A DNA stretch of 12,006 nucleotides from Deltaproteobacteria bacterium (GTDB lineage: Bacteria; Desulfobacterota; Dissulfuribacteria; Dissulfuribacterales; UBA3076), in the NCBI GenBank assembly GCA_013138705.1, contig WTCF01000047.1, positions 1 to 12,006 of the forward strand. Direction: 5' to 3'. Below are positions 1-7,558 of the stretch, one piece after another. Under the pieces are notes generated by a model, which saw nothing but the letters and a program-made list of their open reading frames with translations, ran no database searches and had not been told where the DNA came from. The position numbers were made by a program, and so were the translations under genes. Positions within the stretch are counted from its first letter, which is position 1, and the number at the start of each line of letters is the position of its first letter.

Positions 1-361
1 GAATGCCCTGTTAGCCACAGATATAAAGGCTTCCGAGCTCCGGTTGATCCAGGCATTTGGCGAGGAACTCAAAGTAGATGCCGTATTGTACAGCAAGCTC
101 TTCAGGTTTGAAGATCGCATAGGCGGAGAGTATTCGGTCAAAAGGCCTGCCTCTGTGGCCTTTACCCTCCAAATAATCCGGGTTTCAGACGGAGCAACAC
201 TTTGGCGTAATACGTTTGATGAGACACAACAGGCATTAATGGAAAATCTCCTGAAAGCCGGGCTGTACAGGAAAACAGGCTTACGCTGGCTTACTGCCGC
301 CCAACTGGCAGACTATGGCCTTAACCAGGCCGTTGACGAACTCAAGAATCTCCTTCCCTGA
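1..361 (+). CDS. C-terminal part of an unrecognised protein (possible envelope lipoprotein)
   Basis: The reading frame is open from the first base of the window (first full codon at position 2) to the stop at 359-361, so the start lies outside. About 119 residues are visible. The text includes VDAVLYSKLFRFEDRIGG, SVKRPASVAFTLQIIRVSDG and LWRNTFDETQQALMENL. The pattern of beta-strands, 'SDG..LWR..FDETQQ' and a closing amphipathic helix recalls periplasmic lipoproteins of the CsgG/LpoB/GNA1162 kind, which report a small alpha/beta domain. That is a resemblance from memory, not a firm family call. No signal peptide or lipobox can be seen because the N-terminus is missing. The ribonuclease gene begins 58 bases after the stop on the same strand, so the two may be co-transcribed. 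A TTG at 44 is not a credible start because the frame is open before it. Confidence 0.6.
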   Translation, partial: NALLATDIKASELRLIQAFGEELKVDAVLYSKLFRFEDRIGGEYSVKRPASVAFTLQIIRVSDGATLWRNTFDETQQALMENLLKAGLYRKTGLRWLTAAQLADYGLNQAVDELKNLLP

Positions 362-419
362 TTTCCGGCTGGATGGTAGTTATTCGCTCCCTGCCAAAAA
401 GTGTGAACGGTTATGCCAA

Positions 420-2432
420 ATGAAAATATCAACTAGCCAGGTAGTTGAATTCCTGGAAGGCCAGCGTTTTATCTGCGCTCAATGTATCGCTAAGAAGGGA
501 GCCAGATATCACTTACTGACCCATCTTGGGAGAGAAATCAACCTCGCCTCCAGCCGTTTTATCCACGTATCTACACAGCAATTATCTGCTAAAGCAAGAG
601 ATATCCGTATTAAGAAACTATACGAAATTTATGCCCGCAGAGAGGCACTGAAAGAAAAAATCAACATCCCTGAACTCTGGGAACTGGTTCAAGACGAACA
701 GGCACTCTGGTCTCCGGGGAAACTGGCTGAACTGGCATTTGAACAGACAGTGGAGCCCGACCATGAGGCCGCCTTTATTCGAGCGGTAATAGACGATCAT
801 ACGTATTTCAAATTCAGAGAGGGGATGATAAAAGTCCAATCTCCTGAGGCAGTCAAGCGAATTCTGGATCAACGTGTCAGAGAGGCAGAACGTTTTGCAC
901 GACTTATCAGGGGAAGCCAGTGGCTTGAGGACCTGTGGTCAGACAACCCACTAAAAAAGGAAAAGGCCATTATTGAGCTTGATGACCCGGATATTTCGTT
1001 CTGGATATCAAATATCAAGGACTTCTGTATAAGCGGAGACGAGTCAGAGCAAGCCGTTTTGGTTCGCGAACTGTTCAGACAAGCAGGCCTTAGCAGTCCC
1101 ACAGCCCCCTTTAACACCCTTATCAAGGCAAAAATATGGGATGAAGAAGAAAATCTTGAGTTGCTTAGATATGAAATAGACACCGAGTTTTCCAAAGCGG
1201 TCATCAAACAGGCGGAAGCACTGGCTGAATTCCCGGTAGATACAAAAAAAGAAGGCCGGGAGGACCTGACCGGACTTCATACTTTTACCATAGATGGACC
1301 GGAAAGCCTGGATCTTGATGACGCATTGAGCTTTAGAAAGGTCAATAATGAATGGGAAGTCGGTGTTCACATAACCGACATCGGGCTCCAGGTAGAGCAC
1401 GACACCCCTTTATTTAAAGACTCAATCCAGAGGGGAACAACCATTTATTTGCCGAACCGTAAAATCTCAATGCTTCCTGAAATACTTTCCCAGGGGGCTT
1501 GGAGCCTTGAGATGGGAACAGGTCGCAGGACGCTATCCTTTTTTATATATTTGGACCCGAAAGGAAACATCCTCTCCCAGCGAATAGTCCGTAGCGTAAT
1601 CAATGTTAAAGAGCGCCTCACATATGAGGAGGCTGAGGCAAGAATAGCAGAAGGACATCTATTTCACACTCTCTATGAACTCTGCGTGGCCCGCCAGACC
1701 AGAAGAATTGAAGACGGCGCCCTTCCTCTGCCCATCCCCGAACTTATCATACAGGTTGATGAGGCTGGAGAGGTAGAAGTAGAGCTCTCTCAACCCGGAC
1801 CAGGCCGTTTTCTTATAGCAGAGTGCATGATTCTGGCAAATCTTGTAGCAGCCCAATTTTTAAGGAATCATGCCATTCCGGCACTTTACCGAAGCCAACC
1901 TCCACCAAGGGACCGCATTATCTCCGGGAACGAAACAGATCTGTTGGCTAATTTCAGGCAAAGAAGACTCATCAGTAAAGGTAATCTGGGGACTGAGCCT
2001 GACATACATCACGGTCTTGGTCTTGATGTATACACCACTATAACTTCGCCATTAAGACGTGGGCTTGATCTCCTTATGCAGCAGCAGATTACATACATGC
2101 TTGCAGAAGGCAAACCACTTCACGCAAAAGAGGACCTGATAAAATTTGCCATATACCTCCAACAGGGCCTTAATGCTGCTGCTGCAGTACGCCAGGCAAG
2201 GACCCGTTACTGGCTGCTGAAACATCTGGAAAAAAGGAAAGATACACCACTTGACGCCTGGATACTGGAAACATGTCACCACAAGATACTTGCCGTACTT
2301 TCGGATTATCTTCTGACTGTGGAACTTCCGATAATACCGGGACAGAGGTACTCCTGGGACCAACAAGTCAAGGTGCGAATCAAAAAAGTCAACGCCAGGG
2401 AAAATATTCTAAAAATGGACTGGGGACACTAG
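420..2432 (+). CDS. RNase II/RNase R-family exoribonuclease (RNB domain)
   Basis: This is a 670-residue 3'-to-5' exoribonuclease of the RNB family, expected to degrade single-stranded RNA in the cytoplasm with divalent metal ions. The RNB core is recognised by FTIDGPESLDLDDALSF. Asp292, Asp298, Asp300 and Asp301 have exactly the spacing of the metal-binding Asp201/207/209/210 of E. coli RNase II. Tyr343 in RGTTIYLPNRK matches the RNA-clamping tyrosine, and SPLRR at 543-547 carries the conserved arginine region. The usual aromatic after RR is Gly548 here. The N-terminal part (residues 1-50) looks like the small-barrel RNB N-terminus of cyanobacterial/plastid-type enzymes. The C-terminal 50 residues could be a degenerate S1 barrel. 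I chose ATG 420 because an upstream in-frame ATG at 315 would overlap the preceding gene by 47 bases and add a non-conserved-looking tail. No good Shine-Dalgarno site precedes either. RNase II versus RNase R cannot be settled from sequence alone. Confidence 0.9.
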   Translation: MKISTSQVVEFLEGQRFICAQCIAKKGARYHLLTHLGREINLASSRFIHVSTQQLSAKARDIRIKKLYEIYARREALKEKINIPELWELVQDEQALWSPGKLAELAFEQTVEPDHEAAFIRAVIDDHTYFKFREGMIKVQSPEAVKRILDQRVREAERFARLIRGSQWLEDLWSDNPLKKEKAIIELDDPDISFWISNIKDFCISGDESEQAVLVRELFRQAGLSSPTAPFNTLIKAKIWDEEENLELLRYEIDTEFSKAVIKQAEALAEFPVDTKKEGREDLTGLHTFTIDGPESLDLDDALSFRKVNNEWEVGVHITDIGLQVEHDTPLFKDSIQRGTTIYLPNRKISMLPEILSQGAWSLEMGTGRRTLSFFIYLDPKGNILSQRIVRSVINVKERLTYEEAEARIAEGHLFHTLYELCVARQTRRIEDGALPLPIPELIIQVDEAGEVEVELSQPGPGRFLIAECMILANLVAAQFLRNHAIPALYRSQPPPRDRIISGNETDLLANFRQRRLISKGNLGTEPDIHHGLGLDVYTTITSPLRRGLDLLMQQQITYMLAEGKPLHAKEDLIKFAIYLQQGLNAAAAVRQARTRYWLLKHLEKRKDTPLDAWILETCHHKILAVLSDYLLTVELPIIPGQRYSWDQQVKVRIKKVNARENILKMDWGH

Positions 2433-2434
2433 GA

Positions 2435-2466
2435 ATTTGGTGATTTAGTGATTTAGTGATTTGGTG
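2435..2466 (+). repeat. Four 8-base tandem repeats in the leader of the DUF2760 gene
   Basis: Four head-to-tail octamers are present: ATTTGGTG, ATTTAGTG, ATTTAGTG, ATTTGGTG, followed by a partial ATTG. They fill nearly the whole 42-base gap between the ribonuclease stop and the DUF2760 start, where a ribosome binding site would be expected. The repeat is directly visible. Any effect on expression is inference. Confidence 0.9.
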
Positions 2467-2474
2467 ATTGAATT

Positions 2475-3164
2475 ATGAAAAATAGCAATCTTCACAGAAA
2501 TATACTTGTAAGCTCACTTTTGTGTTTCGGCAGTCTGACCGGTCTGGCAGGCGCGGCAGTCTATTTTGATCCCACTCTTATGAATAACTGGATCGGCCCT
2601 GCCCTTCTGGGGGCCCCGCCTGCAATTGGCCTGATCTTCTATCTCATAGCAAGATCGTGGACGAAAGGAATTACTCTGTCTTTGGAAGAGGAACAAATTG
2701 TCGAGCCCAAAGCAGAAGAGGAAATCACAACAGGCCCCGAAACAGCACCGCCTCCGGACAAATCTAACCAAATTCCTCATGCCTCGGAGATCGCTATAGT
2801 CCAGACTTTGGGCTTGCTCCAACGGGAAGGCAGGCTTATTGACTTCCTGCAGGAGGACATAGAGCCCTATGACGATGCCCAAATAGGTGCTGCAGTCAGG
2901 GAGGTCCATCGTGGGTGCAAAGCCGCATTAAAGGAAGTTTTTGGGCTCTCGCCCGTGCTTAAGGCCGCCGAGGGAAGCCAGGTGGAAATAGAGGAGGATT
3001 TTGACCCTACCCGGATCAAACTCATAGGCAATATCCAGGGCAATCCCCCTTTTAAAGGAACACTCCGCCACTGCGGGTGGAAGTTCACTGAAGTACACTT
3101 GCCCGAATGGACAGCAAAGGAGAAGACCGACGTCCTGGCACCTGCTGAAGTAGAGATACCGTGA
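2475..3164 (+). CDS. DUF2760 family protein, membrane-anchored
   Basis: This 229-residue protein has two hydrophobic segments near the N-terminus (about residues 9-31 and 39-59). An acidic, proline-rich linker (about 68-96) follows, then a soluble domain from about 104 to the end. The soluble part, with LLQREGRLIDFLQEDIEPYDDAQIGAAVR, HRGCKAALKE, FDPTRIKLIGNIQGNPPF and GTLRHCGW, matches my memory of the DUF2760 family, whose function is unknown. Family members often sit directly upstream of DnaK-like Hsp70 genes. Here the stop codon overlaps the GTG start of the Hsp70 gene (GTGA, 3161-3164), which indicates translational coupling and probably a shared task. The hairpin topology would put the domain in the cytoplasm, where the Hsp70 acts. 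It could therefore be a membrane anchor or client adaptor for that chaperone, which is inference. The start ATG has no obvious Shine-Dalgarno site and an octamer repeat precedes it. Confidence 0.85.
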   Translation: MKNSNLHRNILVSSLLCFGSLTGLAGAAVYFDPTLMNNWIGPALLGAPPAIGLIFYLIARSWTKGITLSLEEEQIVEPKAEEEITTGPETAPPPDKSNQIPHASEIAIVQTLGLLQREGRLIDFLQEDIEPYDDAQIGAAVREVHRGCKAALKEVFGLSPVLKAAEGSQVEIEEDFDPTRIKLIGNIQGNPPFKGTLRHCGWKFTEVHLPEWTAKEKTDVLAPAEVEIP

Positions 3165-4975
3165 GTGAATCCCGATACATTGTCGGCATAGACCTTGGTA
3201 CTACCAACTGTGTCCTTTCTTACATAGACACCCAGGAAGAACATGACCTCACGACAGGCACAATAAACATCTTTCAGGTACCTCAGCTTGTAGCCCCTGG
3301 AGAAGTCGGGGAAAAGGACCTTCTCCCCTCCTTTATCTATCTCCCCACTGATCAGGAAAAGCAGGGGGGAAGACTAACAATGTCATGGAATCCGTTTGGT
3401 GACCGGGTAGTCGGGACCTATGCCAAGTCCAGAGGAGCAGAGGTCCCTGGGAGGCTTGTTGTATCTGCCAAGAGCTGGCTATGTCATACCGGGGTGGATC
3501 GCACTGCCCCGATTCTGCCCGCAGACGCCCCGGAAGATGTGCAAAAACTCTCCCCAATTGTGGCCTCGGCCTCATACCTGCGCCACCTTAAGGCGGCATG
3601 GAACCAGACTGTTGCCAAAGAAGGCAAAGACCGGCTGGAAGAGCAGGTTATCTATCTTACGATTCCCGCATCCTTTGATGCAGTGGCCAGAGAACTCACA
3701 GTAAAGGCCGCAAGCTCAGCAGGCTTTGATAACATTACACTGCTGGAAGAGCCTCAGGCGGCCTTTTATGCCTGGCTCCATGCACGCCGGGATAGCTGGA
3801 AGGAGGAAGTGGGTTCAGGGGACCTTATACTGGTTTGCGATATAGGAGGAGGCACCACGGATTTCAGCCTGATTAGCGTCACCAGCAAAGACGGAGAGCT
3901 CGGTCTTGAGCGGGTAGCAGTAGGTGATCATATACTCCTGGGAGGCGACAACATGGATCTTGCCCTTGCATACCGCCTCAGCGAAGGCTTGGAAGCCAAG
4001 GGTACCAGGCTTGATTACCTCCAGATGCAGACACTCTGGCATAATGCCAGTATGGCAAAGGAAAAACTCCTTGCAAATCCAGAAATTTCAGAAGTCCCTG
4101 TGGTTATTCCAGGACGGGGATCAGGCCTTGTGGGCGGCACGGTCCGCACCGCCCTGGGAAAAGAACAGGTGGAATCTTTGCTGCTTGAGGGTTTTCTCCC
4201 TGCCTGCAAAAGCAATGAAAGGCCTCAACATCATCCCAGAATCGGACTCCAGGAAATGGGGCTACCATATGTGAGCGATACTGCCATAACCAGACATCTC
4301 GCCAGATTTCTTGACATCCATTCAGATAAATCCGATTCCTCCCAAGGTGTGCCGGGACCCACTGCCATCCTGTTCAATGGAGGGGTATTAAAGCCCCGGA
4401 TTATACGCCGGCGCATATTAGAGATTATCGCTCCATGGCTGCGTGAAAAGGGATCTCCTGAACTAAAGGAGCTTGCGAGCCCGGATCTGGATCTTGCTGT
4501 CGCACAGGGTGCGTCATATTACGGCCTTGTTCGCAGAGAAGGGGGACTCAGAATCCGGGGAGGTATCGCCCGTTCATACTACATGGGGATTGAAGTCGCC
4601 AGGCCGGCAGTACCCGGCCTCCCTCCAGCCATAAAGGCCCTCTGTGTTGTTCCTCAGGGCATGGAAGAGGGCAGTTCGGTCTCCATTCCGGAAAGGACTT
4701 TCGGACTCGTAGTCGGACAACCTGTGGAATTTCGTTTTCTGGCTTCTACTATCAGGCCGGATGATAGTGTTGGAGATCTGATCAATGACTGGGATGAAAC
4801 CATAGAACCCATAACGACCCTTCAGACATCCATGGAGGCATCAGGAATTGAACCCGGAACCGTGATACCCGTTCAACTTGAGGCCACGGTAACGGAAATA
4901 GGCACTTTGGCCTTGTCCCTGGTTTCAAAAGAAAAAGACCTCCGCTTTGATCTGGAATTTAATGTGCGTGGCTGA
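3161..4975 (+). CDS. Hsp70-family (DnaK-like) ATPase without the helical lid
   Basis: This 604-residue protein has a complete Hsp70-type actin-fold ATPase domain. Visible motifs are GIDLGTTN (9-16, phosphate 1), IPASFDAVARELTVKAA, LEEPQAAFYAW (from 195), DIGGGTTDF (227-235, phosphate 2) and NGGVLKP (from 406, adenosine). The catalytic core therefore looks intact. The C-terminal part is short and predicted beta-rich, ending in DLEFNVRG. It lacks the long alpha-helical lid and the EEVD-like or disordered tail of true DnaK. This is the non-canonical Hsp70 group usually annotated simply as 'Hsp70 family protein'. No dnaJ or grpE lies nearby. The GTG start overlaps the DUF2760 stop, and the HEAT-repeat gene begins 12 bases downstream, so the three genes probably form one transcription unit. 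Substrates are unknown. I infer a specialised chaperone working with its two neighbours. Confidence 0.9.
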   Translation: MSESRYIVGIDLGTTNCVLSYIDTQEEHDLTTGTINIFQVPQLVAPGEVGEKDLLPSFIYLPTDQEKQGGRLTMSWNPFGDRVVGTYAKSRGAEVPGRLVVSAKSWLCHTGVDRTAPILPADAPEDVQKLSPIVASASYLRHLKAAWNQTVAKEGKDRLEEQVIYLTIPASFDAVARELTVKAASSAGFDNITLLEEPQAAFYAWLHARRDSWKEEVGSGDLILVCDIGGGTTDFSLISVTSKDGELGLERVAVGDHILLGGDNMDLALAYRLSEGLEAKGTRLDYLQMQTLWHNASMAKEKLLANPEISEVPVVIPGRGSGLVGGTVRTALGKEQVESLLLEGFLPACKSNERPQHHPRIGLQEMGLPYVSDTAITRHLARFLDIHSDKSDSSQGVPGPTAILFNGGVLKPRIIRRRILEIIAPWLREKGSPELKELASPDLDLAVAQGASYYGLVRREGGLRIRGGIARSYYMGIEVARPAVPGLPPAIKALCVVPQGMEEGSSVSIPERTFGLVVGQPVEFRFLASTIRPDDSVGDLINDWDETIEPITTLQTSMEASGIEPGTVIPVQLEATVTEIGTLALSLVSKEKDLRFDLEFNVRG

Positions 4976-4987
4976 GTATATTATTCC

Positions 4988-5854
4988 ATGTCATCTATAG
5001 TGCCATTTGATTCCAGGGAACGTCTCCTGACCCAGGCCAAGAAATATATATCTGATCCAGGACTAATAATTGCTGAAAAGGATAGGGCAATACCTTTGCT
5101 ACTGCGGGTGCTCAAGCTTGGGGAGCTTAAACTCAGACGAGAAATTATCTTATTATTGGGAAGCTTTGCCAAAGAGGATGTCTACTGGCCATTGTATGAG
5201 ATTATGTGCGACCCGGAAGAGCCGGACGAACTAAGAGATCAGGCAGCTTTACACCTCAGCGTAATAGGACCCTTTCTGGATGACCCCCATGCCCTGATCA
5301 GAAAATTAATTGCAGACCTGAAAAACCCTGATACGGATGTTAAAGTCCGTGCCGTATTAGCCTTGGGCTGGGAAGGCAATATGGGAGCGGCTTTATCCCT
5401 GATTGAATGTCTCTATGACCTTGATGAAGAGATACAGGAAGTAGCAGTCAGTGCGTTGTGTAATCTGAAGGACAGCCGTGTAATTGGGCTTCTGCTTGAC
5501 AGGATGCAGCATTGCTCTCTGGACCAGAAAAGGGCCATCCTCTTTAATCTGTGGAGGTTCAAGGACAAGCAGAAAGAAGTTGTTGAAATTTATAGAAAAG
5601 AATTAGAACGCGGGGAGCCTTCCCTGAGATTGGACATACTCATACTCCTGGGCCAACTGGACAATCATATGAACCACGAGGAACTCTATCGCTCCTTCCT
5701 CAAAGATCCCAATCCAAAGATAAGGGCCCTTGCCCTTGAGCGCCTGGGTGCCATGAGGTCAATAGAACTTGAGCATGTTCTCCCTTTTCTGGACGACTCT
5801 GCCATGGAGGTTAAAAGGACGGCTATAAGTATTGTTCAAAGCTATAAGAAGTAA
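4988..5854 (+). CDS. HEAT-repeat protein, probable partner of the upstream Hsp70
   Basis: This 288-residue protein has no signal peptide or membrane segment. From about residue 30 to the end it consists of paired helices with the spacing and hydrophobic pattern of HEAT/PBS-lyase-like repeats, for example DVKVRAVLALGWEGNMGAA, EIQEVAVSALCNLKDSRVI, PKIRALALERLGAM and EVKRTAISIVQSYKK. The acidic-proline or 'DPxPxIR' turns between helices are typical. Such solenoids act as protein-binding scaffolds. None of the phycobilin-lyase context (phycobiliprotein genes) is present. The gene starts 12 bases after the Hsp70 stop with only a weak ribosome binding site, so it is likely co-translated. I infer an Hsp70 adaptor or client scaffold. 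The sequence does not show which. Confidence 0.82.
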   Translation: MSSIVPFDSRERLLTQAKKYISDPGLIIAEKDRAIPLLLRVLKLGELKLRREIILLLGSFAKEDVYWPLYEIMCDPEEPDELRDQAALHLSVIGPFLDDPHALIRKLIADLKNPDTDVKVRAVLALGWEGNMGAALSLIECLYDLDEEIQEVAVSALCNLKDSRVIGLLLDRMQHCSLDQKRAILFNLWRFKDKQKEVVEIYRKELERGEPSLRLDILILLGQLDNHMNHEELYRSFLKDPNPKIRALALERLGAMRSIELEHVLPFLDDSAMEVKRTAISIVQSYKK

Positions 5855-5915
5855 TAATGCAGCGGCATCTTTCATTTTGTAGTTTACATTTTTTCAGCAT
5901 TGGTGGATGCCAGCC

Positions 5916-5999
5916 ATTAGCTGTTAGCCATTAGCTATTAGGTGTAAAACTTGTATAAAAACGGCCTGTTAAGCCAATAGCTAACTGCTAATAGCTAAT
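5916..5999. repeat. Imperfect inverted repeat of TTAGC-type units between convergent genes
   Basis: Two 27-base arms (5916-5942 and 5973-5999) are reverse complements with four mismatches, separated by a 30-base loop. The inner left arm ATTAGCTATTAG pairs exactly with CTAATAGCTAAT in the outer right arm. The left arm itself is a 14-base tandem duplication (AGCCATTAGCTGTT, then AGCCATTAGCTATT, 5912-5939). The element lies in the 191-base gap between the HEAT gene and otsA, whose 3' ends face each other. It could fold in RNA from either strand and so end or protect both transcripts, but no clean U-tract follows on either side. The rest of the gap shows nothing recognisable. Confidence 0.85.
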
Positions 6000-6045
6000 C
6001 GCACAAAAAGGCAGTTTCGACCAAAGATGAGATTTTCCAGTGGCA

Positions 6046-7539
6046 CTAATTAGATGCAAGGGGAATCTCAAACACATAATCTTCAATAGCAGGAAATGCT
6101 CGAAGGTCCTTGGCAAGAGCCGCCTTTAAGAAATTATTTACCCACCAGAAAATGTTTCTGTGACGCACTACGTCCCTAAGCCTGTGCATCCTGTTATGCC
6201 TTTCCGCTTGATCCATGTGAAAGGCCTGATGAATGGCGTTGGACATCCCTTCAACATCATAGGGATTAACCATGATAGCCCCTCTATGCAACTGGGCTGC
6301 AGCACCTGCAAACTCACTGAGAATCAGCACACCATTTTCTTCCAGGTTGCAGGCACAGTACTCTTTTGCGACCAGGTTCATCCCGTCTTTCAGCGGAGTA
6401 ATTATGGCGATTTCAGCCAGACGATAATAAGCCAAAAGCTCAGAGCGGTCCAGACTCCTGTAGAGATAGTGTATCGGCACCCAGCCTGATTGGGTAAACT
6501 GTCCATTTATTTCACCAACAAGACGGTAAAGCTCTGCCCTAAGCATCTGGTATTCAGGGACCTCCTCTCTGCTGGGGACCACGACCTGAACCAGGGTGAT
6601 CTTCCCCTGAAGTTCAGGAAAGCGGGAAAGCGCGTCTTTAAAGGCCTCAAGCCTCTCCGGTATACCCTTGGTGTAGTCAAGCCGATCCACACCCAGTATT
6701 ACCTGCCGATCCGGCAAAGCCTCGTGGAGATACCATGCCATATCGGCCACCTCTTTAGATTCTGCATCCCGGGCAAAAGCATCGTAATCAATACTGATAG
6801 GAAAGGCACCTACCCTGACCCGCTTATCTCCAACAATAACAGTAACAACAGACCCCCTTCCAGAAGTCCTGATACCCGAACTGATATGACGGAGGCACTG
6901 GATAAAATTCTTGCGGTCCCTCATGGTCTGAAAACCAACCAGTTCATATTCAAGGAGTGCCCTGAGGATCTGAGCCCTCCATGGTAATTTCATGAATATG
7001 TCCGCAGGCGGAAAGGGAATGTGGAGAAAAAACCCTGTGTTCCTTTCTATTCCAAGCTCCTTAAGGGACTGGGCCATATGCATGAGATGGTAGTCATGGA
7101 CCCATATATAATCGGTCTCACTGCTGTGCTTTGTTGTAATTTCAGCGAATTTGCGGTTGACGTTGAGGTACTGCTGCCAATACCTGGGCCTAAAATTACA
7201 ACGAGTCTGTAAATCATGGAATAGGGGCCAGATAACCTCATTGGAGAATCCATAGTAGTAGTCGCCGACCTCATCGGCTGAGAGCGGTACTGGATGGAGG
7301 CTATATCCGGCCTCACGAGACGCTGGTTCCATGAGCCCGGCAAGATCGGCATCATCAGTCCCTCCGGACCAACCGATCCAGACCCCTCCCCTGTTCCTGA
7401 AGACCGGAGCAAGGGCAGTCACAAGGCCACCTGCACCAGGCTTTATCTCCAATCCGTCAGGTCCATGGACCAAGCTGATCGGCAAACGGTTTGAAACTGC
7501 TACTATCCTGGTACCCGGCTCTTCCACACATTCCTCCAT
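6046..7539 (-). CDS. otsA: Alpha,alpha-trehalose-6-phosphate synthase (GT20)
   Basis: The enzyme joins glucose from a nucleotide sugar (usually UDP-glucose) to glucose 6-phosphate, giving trehalose 6-phosphate in the cytoplasm. The 497-residue length is normal for bacterial OtsA. GT20 motifs run in order: VSNRLPISL near the start, WIGWSG, YYYGFSNEVIWPLFH, YIWVHDYHLM, FFLHIPFPP, GFQTMRDRKNF, VDRLDYTKGIPERL (Arg286 and Lys291, the phosphate-binding pair) and LKDGMNLVAKEYCA (the Asp/Glu donor-site segment). It is the last gene of the operon, 19 bases after the otsB stop. The annotated ATG at 7539 has only a weak purine-rich site. An in-frame GTG at 7527 is preceded by GGAGGA four bases upstream and may be the true start, shortening the protein by four residues. 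The product is the substrate of the adjacent OtsB. Confidence 0.96.
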   Translation of the reverse strand: MEECVEEPGTRIVAVSNRLPISLVHGPDGLEIKPGAGGLVTALAPVFRNRGGVWIGWSGGTDDADLAGLMEPASREAGYSLHPVPLSADEVGDYYYGFSNEVIWPLFHDLQTRCNFRPRYWQQYLNVNRKFAEITTKHSSETDYIWVHDYHLMHMAQSLKELGIERNTGFFLHIPFPPADIFMKLPWRAQILRALLEYELVGFQTMRDRKNFIQCLRHISSGIRTSGRGSVVTVIVGDKRVRVGAFPISIDYDAFARDAESKEVADMAWYLHEALPDRQVILGVDRLDYTKGIPERLEAFKDALSRFPELQGKITLVQVVVPSREEVPEYQMLRAELYRLVGEINGQFTQSGWVPIHYLYRSLDRSELLAYYRLAEIAIITPLKDGMNLVAKEYCACNLEENGVLILSEFAGAAAQLHRGAIMVNPYDVEGMSNAIHQAFHMDQAERHNRMHRLRDVVRHRNIFWWVNNFLKAALAKDLRAFPAIEDYVFEIPLASN

Positions 7540-7558
7540 TTCTTCTGTGTAACCAAAA

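Noticed and set aside
315..419. Upstream in-frame ATG at 315 as the ribonuclease start
   Set aside because: It would overlap the preceding gene by 47 bases and add 35 residues that look like out-of-frame text. ATG 420 gives a normal N-terminus.
2435..2466. CRISPR-like array
   Set aside because: The repeats are 8 bases long with no spacers, and no cas genes are present.
3161..4975. Calling the Hsp70 gene dnaK or hscA
   Set aside because: The helical lid is absent, there is no grpE/dnaJ or iscS/hscB context, and the DUF2760 neighbour points to a different Hsp70 group.
5855..6045. Conventional Rho-independent terminator for the HEAT gene or otsA
   Set aside because: The large inverted repeat is present, but no GC-rich hairpin directly followed by a T-run is seen on either strand.
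6490..6987. Plus-strand reading frame of 165 codons opposite otsA
   Set aside because: otsA covers this interval with all GT20 motifs, so the opposite frame has no support.
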